Notes: generated from the sequence alone by a model not told the origin. Counted from the stretch's first letter, positions 1-6,702 are shown. The stretch: DNA of 13,261 nt from Acidobacteriota bacterium (GCA_030624355.1 JAUXKG010000024.1:1-13261), one strand, 5' to 3'. Numbers and translations are program-made.

Positions 1-162
1 ATAAATTCTCTACTGCAGTGCCGCAATCATCCGCGCTGACTGTGTTGTGCTGCCTTGGGCTCCTCGGCGTACTGCACGAGTACGCCTGCGGTGCCCTTCG
101 TTGCACGCCTTGTCAGCGCGGCGCTTTCACCACTTCGTGACCAGAACCTATGAATAATCCGG
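1..162. repeat. Long imperfect palindromic element overlapping the thrB stop codon (left end outside window)
   Basis: Two arms of equal length (1-73 and 79-151) fold on a 5-base loop (GCACG, 74-78). The inner stem is perfect: GGCGTACT at 66-73 pairs with AGTACGCC at 79-86. A second perfect 10-bp block sits in register at 31-40 (CCGCGCTGAC) and 112-121 (GTCAGCGCGG). The outer ends match partly (ATA and TTCT at 1-8 against 144-151), while about 9-30 is mostly unpaired. On the right the sequence continues as GAATAATCCGG (152-162), the same core as the 26-bp palindrome at 5900-5925. It contains no open frame of note. It resembles a REP/MITE-like non-autonomous repeat. The symmetry is seen directly; the element class is inference. 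In the thrB transcript it would form a long 3' hairpin. Confidence 0.7.
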
Positions 163-1080
163 ATTAAGGACTCTGGCACCCTCACTGTCGAGATTCAGAA
201 TCTGGTAACTGGCCCTGGTACCCTGGTCAGAGAAGGCCTTGACCATCCACTCTCCAATCTCCTGCCAGTGATCCTGGGCCAGGGCCACCGCTGCTGAGCC
301 GGAGCCGCTGATTGAGACGGCCAAGACCGATCGCGACAGACTTCGGCTCAGTCCTTCCCAGTTAAGAAGTTGCTCCATTCCCGGAACCAGGCGCGCTCGA
401 TAAGGCTGGTGTAAGTGATCAGAAGTGGCCTCCCGCAGCATCTCTTCCGCGCCGCTGTGCAGGGCATGTACCAGCAGGGCGCATCGTTGCAGATTGTAGG
501 TCACATCTGAAAGAGGGTAGCTCTCCGGCAAAATATCGCGGGCCTCACGAGTGGAGACGGTCGACTCAGGAATGGACAGGACGAAGCGGCAGGAAAGGGA
601 AGAGGGAAGTCTTTCGGCATACATCTTGCCCTCGCTGACTCTGGACAACACCCACCCTCCCAGCAGGCTGGCTGCCAGATTGTCCGGGTGTCCCTCGAGA
701 GGATAGGCCAACTCAAAGACCGTTTCCGGCTCTAGCGGCTTCTCACAAACCATTTCGGCGATTTTGATACCGGCGATAATGGCTGCTCCACTGCTGCCCA
801 GTCCTCGCTGCAGGGGAATGGGGTTGTCCATGCTGATTCTCAGGCCCGTTGGCTGAGTCCCGAATAGTCCAAAAGTCGCTTCCAGCGCCTTCTCGACCAG
901 ATTGTTCTCGGCCGGGAAGATCGAGCCAGGCTGCTGTCCCTTGACCCACTCGATCCGGCTCCCTTCGATCGGCTCCACTCGGATCTTCAGATAAAGACCC
1001 AGTGCTGCCGAAACGGTGTCAAAACCGGATCCCAAGTTGCTTGTGCTGGCTGGAACCCGGACGGTAAATGGGTGAATCAC
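148..1080 (-). CDS. thrB: Homoserine kinase
   Basis: Cytoplasmic GHMP-family kinase that phosphorylates L-homoserine to O-phosphohomoserine in threonine synthesis. At 310 residues it is the usual length. The N-terminal PASTSNLGSGFDT (10-22) and the ATP-binding loop PLQRGLGSSGAA (89-100) are characteristic, followed by LEGHPDN (128-134) and the C-terminal glycine-rich SISGSGSAA. The start is GTG at 1078-1080; no ATG lies between the previous stop and the conserved N-terminus, and no strong Shine-Dalgarno sequence is visible. It is last in pgsA-aroDE-thrB, with 12 bp between the aroDE stop and this start, and it shares aroDE's reading frame across that single TAG stop. As I recall, family members often end soon after a GARVL motif; here five more residues (NPDYS) and the TAG stop are encoded by the end of the palindromic element. 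Identity is secure. Confidence 0.95.
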   Translation of the reverse strand: MIHPFTVRVPASTSNLGSGFDTVSAALGLYLKIRVEPIEGSRIEWVKGQQPGSIFPAENNLVEKALEATFGLFGTQPTGLRISMDNPIPLQRGLGSSGAAIIAGIKIAEMVCEKPLEPETVFELAYPLEGHPDNLAASLLGGWVLSRVSEGKMYAERLPSSLSCRFVLSIPESTVSTREARDILPESYPLSDVTYNLQRCALLVHALHSGAEEMLREATSDHLHQPYRARLVPGMEQLLNWEGLSRSLSRSVLAVSISGSGSAAVALAQDHWQEIGEWMVKAFSDQGTRASYQILNLDSEGARVLNPDYS

Positions 1081-1092
1081 GTTACAAGTTCT

Positions 1093-2544
1093 CTATTCTT
1101 CAGAACCGATGGCTTCAAAGATGATCTCCTCGATCATATTTCTGTCGGGATCGTTGCCCGTCCAGGCCACAAACTGAAGGGCCGCCTGTTCAACGAACAT
1201 CTCCATTCCTGAAATGGTTCGCAGTCCCTTGCGTCCCGCCAGCTCCAGCAAACGGGTTCGCCGGGGACGATAAATCAAATCGTAGACCAGTTCAAATTCC
1301 AGCTGATCCTCCCGCAACGGGGATTCGTCCACTTCGGGATATTGACCGACCGGAGTCGTGTTCACACAAAGATCGGCACAGATTGGAAGATCGGAGAAGA
1401 GTGCCTGCCGACAATTGTACTGCTTGGCAAAAAGAGCCACTTTCTTGGGATTACGCCCGACAATGGTCACTTCGACTCCCTCGTCCTGAAGAGCTTTGAC
1501 TACAGTGTGTGCCACCCCTCCATTTCCCAACACCACAGCTCTCTTGTCTCGCAAGGAGAAGTTGGACTTGAGCGGGTAAAGAAATCCATGGTAATCCGTA
1601 TTGAGACCCTCCCAGTTGGATTCCCTCTTCACCAAGGTATTTAACGCACCAACGGGAGATTTCTTTGTTTCCACAAATTCGAGCACGTCCGTCTTAAAGG
1701 GGAGGGTGACGCTGAACCCTTGAAAGGAAAGGCGGCTCTGGTCAACATATCCGAACCAGGGATCGACCTGGTCCAAGGCCAGCGGCAGGTAAATTTTGTC
1801 TAGTTTGTAATGCCGAAAAAGTGTGTTGTGGATCAGCGGCGAGAGCGAGTGTCTCACCGGATTCCCAAGAACACCATAGATGTCAGGGGGGCGATCCCAG
1901 CTCGACAGTCTGTACCATTCCTGGGCCTGCTGCAAGGTGAACTGTCCGGGAGCCACGCTGCTGTCCTCTGTTTCTGCAACATAGGTCCACAAATTGCCCA
2001 GAAATCCCCCTAGAAAACGAGAAGGCTGCCCCCAGTCTCCCATGCCCAAGACCACAAACGGGATTGCCGAAGAAAGAGATTCCATCCATTCAAGCAATAC
2101 TCCCAACTCCCGAGTCCGAGTCACCGAGACAGCCATCTTGACGGCATCTCCACCCGTCTGTGCCAAGCTCTGAAAGCGGGCACTCAAATTCGGGCAGAAG
2201 CCATCAAAGCAGTGGTAGGAACGTATTATTCGCGTCGCTGAAGGAACATCAGGAACCTCCCGCACATCATGTTCCAGATCCAGCCAGGTAAATCCGCAGT
2301 GAGCCGCCCTGCCTAACAGGTCCAGGCGGTCTTTCTCTGACCCGCCGTAACGGCCCCCTTCCCTCTTGGGCCGGCAAGTGGCAATAAACTCAGTTCCTTG
2401 GCGGGTGGGAAGGGCAGGCACTGCGGGTTCGGAAAGATAGTCCAAACGGACTTCCAGATAGGGCACCTGGCCATCGTGTTGGGCAATCTTCTCAACCAGA
2501 GTCGCCATTGAGCGCTCTGCCAAAGTCAGACAAAGATTCACCAT
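1093..2544 (-). CDS. aroDE: Bifunctional 3-dehydroquinate dehydratase (type I) / shikimate dehydrogenase
   Basis: One 483-residue protein carrying shikimate-pathway steps 3 and 4: dehydroquinate to dehydroshikimate, then NADPH-dependent reduction to shikimate. The AroD half (about 1-215) has EVRLDY (31-36), ATCRPKREGG (55-64), the catalytic histidine in SYHCF (H111) and the Schiff-base lysine in GGDAVKMAV (K136). The AroE half (about 220-483) has YGVLGNPVRHSLSP (223-236), the lysine of LPFK (K284), NTD with D317, a nucleotide-binding VVLGNGGVAH (337-346), VNTTPVG and a C-terminal ISGMEMFVEQA. I chose the ATG at 2542-2544 because the type I fold starts there (MVNLCLTL). An in-frame start at 2643 would add 33 unconserved residues and overlap pgsA. 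It lies 16 bp after pgsA without a clear ribosome binding site. AroD-AroE fusions are known in plants and some bacteria. Confidence 0.94.
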   Translation of the reverse strand: MVNLCLTLAERSMATLVEKIAQHDGQVPYLEVRLDYLSEPAVPALPTRQGTEFIATCRPKREGGRYGGSEKDRLDLLGRAAHCGFTWLDLEHDVREVPDVPSATRIIRSYHCFDGFCPNLSARFQSLAQTGGDAVKMAVSVTRTRELGVLLEWMESLSSAIPFVVLGMGDWGQPSRFLGGFLGNLWTYVAETEDSSVAPGQFTLQQAQEWYRLSSWDRPPDIYGVLGNPVRHSLSPLIHNTLFRHYKLDKIYLPLALDQVDPWFGYVDQSRLSFQGFSVTLPFKTDVLEFVETKKSPVGALNTLVKRESNWEGLNTDYHGFLYPLKSNFSLRDKRAVVLGNGGVAHTVVKALQDEGVEVTIVGRNPKKVALFAKQYNCRQALFSDLPICADLCVNTTPVGQYPEVDESPLREDQLEFELVYDLIYRPRRTRLLELAGRKGLRTISGMEMFVEQAALQFVAWTGNDPDRNMIEEIIFEAIGSEE

Positions 2545-2560
2545 TAAGCTGAGACTTGGG

Positions 2561-3202
2561 CTACGACGCTCTGCCCTCGTTGATGAACACACTCGAATTC
2601 TGTCGATGCCTTCGCAGGATTCGAATGGGTCGGCGACGGTCACGGCGCTCCCGGGACTTGAAACTCTCGTCGATCTGACCCCAGAACCTTCGAAAGTACT
2701 GAATCATGGAAAGGATGGCCAGCACCACGACTACCCAGAGAAGAACAACACCTACCTGTTTTAAGACAGTCTCTGGGAACCGTGTACCCACAATCAAAAA
2801 ACCGATACAAAACACCTGGCTGGCCATTTTCGACTTTCCAAGCTTGGAAGCATCGACGGTGAAGCCCTGCGACGAAGCAATGCTGCGCAGTCCGGTGACC
2901 GCGAATTCCCGGCCGATGACGACGACCACCATCCAGGCAGGAGCAATCTTCAGCTCAACCAGCGATACAAAGGCCGCCGATATGAGCAATTTATCGGCAA
3001 TCGGGTCCAGCAGTTTGCCCAGTGTCGTCACCTGATGACGTTTGCGCGCCAGATAACCGTCAAGATAGTCAGTCAGGGCCGCGATGGCGAAGACAACGAA
3101 CCCCCACAACTCTCTCTCCGCAAACCGTCCGGTCAGCAGAATCACGACCAGCAGAGGGACGAGAAATATTCGAGTCAGAGTCAGTGCGTTGGGAAGATTC
3201 AT
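2561..3202 (-). CDS. pgsA: CDP-diacylglycerol-glycerol-3-phosphate 3-phosphatidyltransferase
   Basis: Inner-membrane enzyme that transfers the phosphatidyl group from CDP-diacylglycerol to glycerol-3-phosphate, the committed step to phosphatidylglycerol. The complete CDP-alcohol phosphotransferase signature is present: D45, D48, G49, A52, R53, G62, D66 and D70 in the DxxDGxxAR-x8-GxxxDxxxD arrangement. The start MNLPNALTLTRI is typical of PgsA. Hydrophobic segments occur near 10-24, 33-44, 73-100, 130-142 and 147-167. At 213 residues it is longer than the usual 180 or so, because of an arginine-rich hydrophilic tail (about 170-213, including RERRDRRRPIRILRRHR). It starts with ATG at 3200-3202, lacks an obvious Shine-Dalgarno sequence, diverges from uvrC and heads the pgsA-aroDE-thrB run. 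Among CDP-alcohol enzymes, PgsA is the best fit from the N-terminus and GREFAVTGLR motif. Confidence 0.93.
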   Translation of the reverse strand: MNLPNALTLTRIFLVPLLVVILLTGRFAERELWGFVVFAIAALTDYLDGYLARKRHQVTTLGKLLDPIADKLLISAAFVSLVELKIAPAWMVVVVIGREFAVTGLRSIASSQGFTVDASKLGKSKMASQVFCIGFLIVGTRFPETVLKQVGVVLLWVVVVLAILSMIQYFRRFWGQIDESFKSRERRDRRRPIRILRRHRQNSSVFINEGRAS

Positions 3203-3300
3203 GGCTAACAGATCAACTTTAACACAACTTTATGCTGTGATCTCTAGCGGAAATGGTGAAAATTGGGACTGGGAGAAACTGAGTTGAGAAAGGGACGAGT

Positions 3301-3306
3301 TATAAT
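3301..3306 (+). promoter_or_regulatory. -10 box of the uvrC promoter
   Basis: A consensus TATAAT lies 6 bases before the GTG start, so transcription would be expected to begin at or next to the G of GTG (3313). The -35 region is poor: CTGAGT at 3279-3284 gives a 16-bp spacer but matches the consensus at only three positions. Confidence 0.5.
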
Positions 3307-3312
3307 TGAACT

Positions 3313-5139
3313 GTGCTCGAAGAAAAACTTCAGGCCCTGCCGGAAAAGCCGGGGGTCTACCTTTTCAAGGATCTCGATCAAGTCACAATCTATATTGGCA
3401 AGGCCAAGAATCTCAAGCACCGTGTGCGCTCCTACTTCCAGTCCAGCCGCAGTCACAATCATAAGACCGAGATACTGAAGAAATTCATCCACGACCTGGA
3501 TTACATCGTCACCGACAACGAACTGGAAGCTCTCTTTCTGGAAAGCAATCTGGTCAAGACACACAAACCCAAATTCAATGTCCACTTGAAAGACGACAAG
3601 GCATTTCTACACGTCAAACTCACAGTGAATGAACCCTATCCCAGAGTCCTGCTGACTCGAAGGATCTTGCAGGACGGAGCTCTCTACTTCGGGCCGTTTC
3701 TTCCGGCCTCCCTGGCACGCAATACGATCAAGATCATCAACCGCCACTTTCTGCTGCGTACCTGCGACATCGAGATTGACGGCAACCTGGAACGCCCTTG
3801 CCTGGAATACTTCATGAAACGTTGTCTAGGCCCCTGCGTTCGAGGCTTGTGCACAAAACAGGAATATGACCGGTCAGTAAAGGACGTAGTGCTGTTTCTG
3901 GAGGGGAAGAACCAAGAACTGATCGATAGCCTACAGCGAAAAATGGACCGCGCCGCCGACATCCAGAGGTATGAGGCGGCCGCCTTTTACAGGGACCGGA
4001 TTCAAATGGTCCGGGACCTTACTGAAAAACAGAAGGCTATCCAAGGTGGAAAAGAAGATGTAGACGTCTTTGCCTACTATCGAGAGAGCAGCCGACTGGC
4101 ACTTCAACTGTTTACTCTTCGAAGGGGACGAATCGTAGGAAAGCGTGAGTTTTTCTGGGAAGATCTGGACTTTTTCCAGCCTGCCCAATTCCTGAGAGAT
4201 GCACTGCAGCAATATTACGTCAACACCGCCTTTATCCCACACCAGATTCATCTTCCGGTCGAGATCGAAGACCAGGAACTGATCAGCCAATGGCTCAGGG
4301 AGCGACGCCCGGGAAACGGCAAGAAACCTAAGGTGAGAATCATGATTCCCCGTCGAGGGACGAAGCACGAACTGTTATTGCTGGTGGAACGTAATGCCAA
4401 GATCGCTTTTGAGACCCGCTTCAAGATTCTTAAATCTGAGAAAGATAAACTCCTGGAACGACTCAAGACTGAGTTCGATCTGCCGGAAATTCCCAACCAC
4501 ATTGAGGCCTTTGATGTGTCCAACATTCAGGGCAGGGAAAGTGTAGCTTCAGTGGTGATCTGCGAAGATGGACTAATGAATAGGAGTCAGTACAGGAAAC
4601 TCAAGATCAAGACTGTGGACGGATCCGATGACTACCAATCCATCTACGAAGCCGTCTACCGACGCTACGATCGAAAACTGACCGAACAGACTTCCCTCCC
4701 CGACTTGATTCTTATTGATGGCGGGAAAGGTCAGCTGCATTCGGCGTACCAGGCCCTGTCCAAGCTGGGGATCGAGGATATTCCCCTGGCCAGCATCGCC
4801 AAACGTGAGGAGTGGATCTACGTTCAAGGCCGGGAGGACCCCGTCATTCTGCCGCGCAACTCACCCGTCCTGCATCTGATGCAGGAAATTCGGGATGAGG
4901 CTCACCGCTTCGCTCTCACCTACCACAGAAAACGCCGCTCGATTCGTGATTTTCACTCCGAGTTGGAACAAATCCCGGGAATCGGTGAGAAGCGGAAAAA
5001 GCGGCTCTTGCGCAACTTTGGCAGCCTGGCCCGAATTCGCAGGGCCAGCGTGGAGGAGCTCATACCGTTCGTCGGTGAGAAACTGGCCCGAACCATCCTC
5101 CAGACACTGATGGACACTGATTCAGGAAACACGGATTAA
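3313..5139 (+). CDS. uvrC: UvrABC system protein C (excinuclease subunit)
   Basis: Nucleotide-excision-repair endonuclease that makes both incisions around a lesion after UvrA/UvrB loading. The 608 residues cover every domain. The GIY-YIG nuclease (about 12-95) has GVY (14-16) and YIG (27-29). Cysteines C151, C163, C171 and C175 match the spacing reported for the [4Fe-4S] site of E. coli UvrC. A UVR-like, UvrB-contacting segment lies near 200-237. The RNase H-like nuclease has D401 (AFDVSNIQG), D469 (LIDGGKGQ) and H531 (RDEAHRFA). Two helix-hairpin-helix motifs follow at about 550-600 (IPGIGEKRKKRLL, VGEKLARTIL). It starts at GTG 3313; the preceding in-frame codons include TGA at 3307-3309, so no earlier start is possible. 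No Shine-Dalgarno sequence fits and the transcript is probably leaderless. The last eight residues (DTDSGNTD) and the TAA stop are encoded by an intergenic repeat. Confidence 0.97.
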   Translation: MLEEKLQALPEKPGVYLFKDLDQVTIYIGKAKNLKHRVRSYFQSSRSHNHKTEILKKFIHDLDYIVTDNELEALFLESNLVKTHKPKFNVHLKDDKAFLHVKLTVNEPYPRVLLTRRILQDGALYFGPFLPASLARNTIKIINRHFLLRTCDIEIDGNLERPCLEYFMKRCLGPCVRGLCTKQEYDRSVKDVVLFLEGKNQELIDSLQRKMDRAADIQRYEAAAFYRDRIQMVRDLTEKQKAIQGGKEDVDVFAYYRESSRLALQLFTLRRGRIVGKREFFWEDLDFFQPAQFLRDALQQYYVNTAFIPHQIHLPVEIEDQELISQWLRERRPGNGKKPKVRIMIPRRGTKHELLLLVERNAKIAFETRFKILKSEKDKLLERLKTEFDLPEIPNHIEAFDVSNIQGRESVASVVICEDGLMNRSQYRKLKIKTVDGSDDYQSIYEAVYRRYDRKLTEQTSLPDLILIDGGKGQLHSAYQALSKLGIEDIPLASIAKREEWIYVQGREDPVILPRNSPVLHLMQEIRDEAHRFALTYHRKRRSIRDFHSELEQIPGIGEKRKKRLLRNFGSLARIRRASVEELIPFVGEKLARTILQTLMDTDSGNTD

Positions 5140-5264
5140 CGAACACAGATTGACACGGATTCTGAGGTTGTTAGCTGTCCCCCCGGGGCACGAAACACAG
5201 GTTGACACAGATCAGTTAGGTATCTTCTTCTCACTCGACACTCGTCAATCGTCAATCGACAATA
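5101..5264 (+). repeat. Composite intergenic repeat module, copy 1
   Basis: Degenerate 10- and 14-base units built on CACGGATTAA: CACTGATT (5115), CACGGATTAACGAA (5130-5143), CACAGATTGA (5144-5153), CACGGATT (5154), then CACAGGTTGA (5196-5205) and CACAGATCAG (5206-5215). These are followed by AGGTATCTT (5218-5226) and a CGACACTCGTCAATCG-type block (5236-5262). The same blocks occur in the same order on the minus strand at about 10588 down to 10460. A 21-base stretch is identical between copies (5231-5251 and the complement of 10466-10486). Copy 1 sits between the convergent uvrC and yjjX genes and begins inside the end of uvrC. No terminator hairpin with a T-run was found in it. Confidence 0.75.
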
Positions 5265-5287
5265 ATTAGCGGTCAGGCGGTCAGGTT

Positions 5288-5863
5288 TTACTGGTAGGCG
5301 TCGCTGTTATAGAAGGGGGCAAAGGCGGCGATCAGGGCGATCACGAAAGAATGTTTGCGGGTGAGGATGTCTCGGGTCAAGACTCCCCAGGTTCCCTGTT
5401 TACTGCGCACATTGGTCTGCTCACCGAAGCGGTCGATTATGATCCCCAATTCTATTCCTCGATCGATAACCGGATCGGCAATCCGGGAAGGCACGGACAC
5501 GCCTCCACTGTGACCAAAGAAGCCCTGGTAGCCGTCTGAAACATAGGCCCAGTTTTCCAGAAACACCTGGCGTCGGGGACCCTGAGAGTTCACCACATTG
5601 AACCCCCCTTCAAGGCCTACATAGAAATCGACCTCTGCCTTCTCTCTTTTTAACTGTAGGATCAGATTTTCGACACGCCCTTGCGAACCCTTCATCAGAT
5701 CGCTGACAGTCATAGGCATGGACGGTGCCCCATTGGGAACATCGTAGGAGAGGAATCGAGCCTCATCCTGGGAATCTTCCAAAATCTTGGCTCCAAAGAC
5801 CTGCCACGCCTCTTTCATCGCTTCAACTTTGGGCTCCCGGGTGCTGCCGATAGCAATCTGCAT
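5288..5863 (-). CDS. yjjX: Inosine/xanthosine triphosphatase, YjjX/DUF84 family
   Basis: Predicted house-cleaning phosphatase that hydrolyses non-canonical ITP and XTP, keeping deaminated purines out of nucleic acids. The 191-residue protein opens with IAIGSTREPKVEAMKEAW (3-20), the family's nucleotide-binding start. It has GLEGG (83-87, E85 probably metal-binding), a central ENWAYVSDG, GHSGGVSVP (117-125) and a C-terminal QGTWGVLTRDILTR, then ALIAAFAPFYN, which parallels the end of E. coli YjjX. It starts with ATG at 5861-5863 and ends in the gap facing uvrC. The segment at 58-65 (KGSQGRVEN) departs from the GAxNRA I expect in relatives. A TAGAAT box lies 7 bases before the ATG and no Shine-Dalgarno is seen, so it may be transcribed without a leader. 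The family assignment is firm; the substrate is inferred from characterised members. Confidence 0.85.
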   Translation of the reverse strand: MQIAIGSTREPKVEAMKEAWQVFGAKILEDSQDEARFLSYDVPNGAPSMPMTVSDLMKGSQGRVENLILQLKREKAEVDFYVGLEGGFNVVNSQGPRRQVFLENWAYVSDGYQGFFGHSGGVSVPSRIADPVIDRGIELGIIIDRFGEQTNVRSKQGTWGVLTRDILTRKHSFVIALIAAFAPFYNSDAYQ

Positions 5864-5870
5864 TTTATCG

Positions 5871-5876
5871 ATTCTA
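5871..5876 (-). promoter_or_regulatory. Candidate -10 box for yjjX
   Basis: Read on the minus strand this is TAGAAT (five of six consensus bases), 7 bases before the ATG of yjjX, which would put the transcript start at or one base before the start codon. No good -35 hexamer lies at the expected distance, so yjjX may instead be read through from suhB. Confidence 0.35.
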
Positions 5877-5899
5877 CCGTCCCGATCTGACAGGCTTCT

Positions 5900-5925
5900 A
5901 GCCCGGATTATGCATAATCCGGGCT
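5900..5925. repeat. 26-bp perfect palindrome after suhB
   Basis: Each half is AGCCCGGATTATG or its complement, meeting at ATGCAT with no loop. It abuts the suhB stop codon (TAA on the minus strand, 5926-5928) and lies 37 bp upstream of yjjX. The sequence CCGGATTATGCAT matches the end of the left-edge element (CCGGATTATTCAT, complement of 150-162) with one difference. Neither strand has a T-run after it, so it is not a standard intrinsic terminator. Confidence 0.85.
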
Positions 5926-6702
5926 TTAGACAGTGAGAAGTTTGATCAAATCCGGATGAATCCTGCCATTGGTAGCCATGATCTGCTGATCATAGATGGT
6001 GCAGGAGGCTCCATCAAAACCCGTCACGAGCCCTCCGGCTTCGGCCACGATCAAGGTTCCCGCCGCCACATCCCAGGGGTGCAGACTCAACTCCCAGAAA
6101 CCCTCAAAACGACCGCAGGCTACATAACAGAGATCCAGAGCTGCTGAACCATCCCGTCGAACCGCTTGGGTATGGAGAATGATGCGATTGAACAGCTCAA
6201 GATTCTCTCGAATCTTCTGATCATCGTACGAGAATCCGGTACACAGCAGACTATCTATCAGACAGTCCTGGCCGGAAACACTTATTCTCCGCTCGTTCAA
6301 GAAGGCACCCTCACCTCGCCGAGCTGAGAACAGCTCTTCCGTTACCGGGTCATAGACCACTCCCAGAACCGGCTGATTTTCATATTCCACAGCGATCGAG
6401 ACACAAAAAAATCGATAACCGTGAGCATAGTTGGTCGTGCCGTCCAGCGGATCCACTACCCATTTGTAAGAACTGTTCCCCACCTGGCTTCCCTCTTCCT
6501 CGGCAAGAATCCCGTGATCGGGGAACTCTCGGCGAATTCGGCTGACGATGATCTCCTCTGCTCTCAGATCCATTTCCGTCACCAGATCGATCCGACCCTT
6601 CTTGGAAATTTCAAGATCCGAGCGAAAGCGAGAGAGCAGGAAGCGTCCCGCCTCCAGGGCCAGCTCCTGAGCCACCGAGAAAATCTTGGACAGTTCTGTC
6701 AT
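5926..6702 (-). CDS. suhB: Inositol-1-monophosphatase family protein (SuhB-like)
   Basis: Mg2+-dependent phosphatase of the IMPase superfamily. In bacteria such proteins dephosphorylate myo-inositol phosphate, and in E. coli SuhB also acts in rRNA transcription antitermination. The 258 residues carry all metal-site motifs: E69 and E70 in ILAEEEG, DPLDGTTNYAHG (84-95), and WDVAAGTLIVAEAGG (210-224) with D211. Length is normal and there is no signal peptide. It starts with ATG at 6700-6702, 10 bp after the ispF stop, with no visible Shine-Dalgarno sequence, so translation probably depends on coupling to ispF. The 26-bp palindrome follows its stop directly. Sequence alone does not separate inositol phosphatase from related activities such as histidinol phosphatase or NADP phosphatase, so the exact substrate is open. 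Placement after ispDF suggests simple co-transcription rather than a shared pathway. Confidence 0.9.
   Translation of the reverse strand: MTELSKIFSVAQELALEAGRFLLSRFRSDLEISKKGRIDLVTEMDLRAEEIIVSRIRREFPDHGILAEEEGSQVGNSSYKWVVDPLDGTTNYAHGYRFFCVSIAVEYENQPVLGVVYDPVTEELFSARRGEGAFLNERRISVSGQDCLIDSLLCTGFSYDDQKIRENLELFNRIILHTQAVRRDGSAALDLCYVACGRFEGFWELSLHPWDVAAGTLIVAEAGGLVTGFDGASCTIYDQQIMATNGRIHPDLIKLLTV

Noticed and set aside
2545..2643. Upstream in-frame start for aroDE at 2643
   Set aside because: It would add 33 unconserved residues and overlap the pgsA tail. The type I dehydroquinase fold begins at the ATG at 2544.
5111..5264. CRISPR array
   Set aside because: The units are degenerate, 10-14 bases long and contiguous. 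There are no long identical repeats with unique spacers and no cas genes.
5900..5925. Intrinsic terminator at the 26-bp palindrome
   Set aside because: It has no unpaired loop and no T-run on either strand, so it does not meet the standard form.
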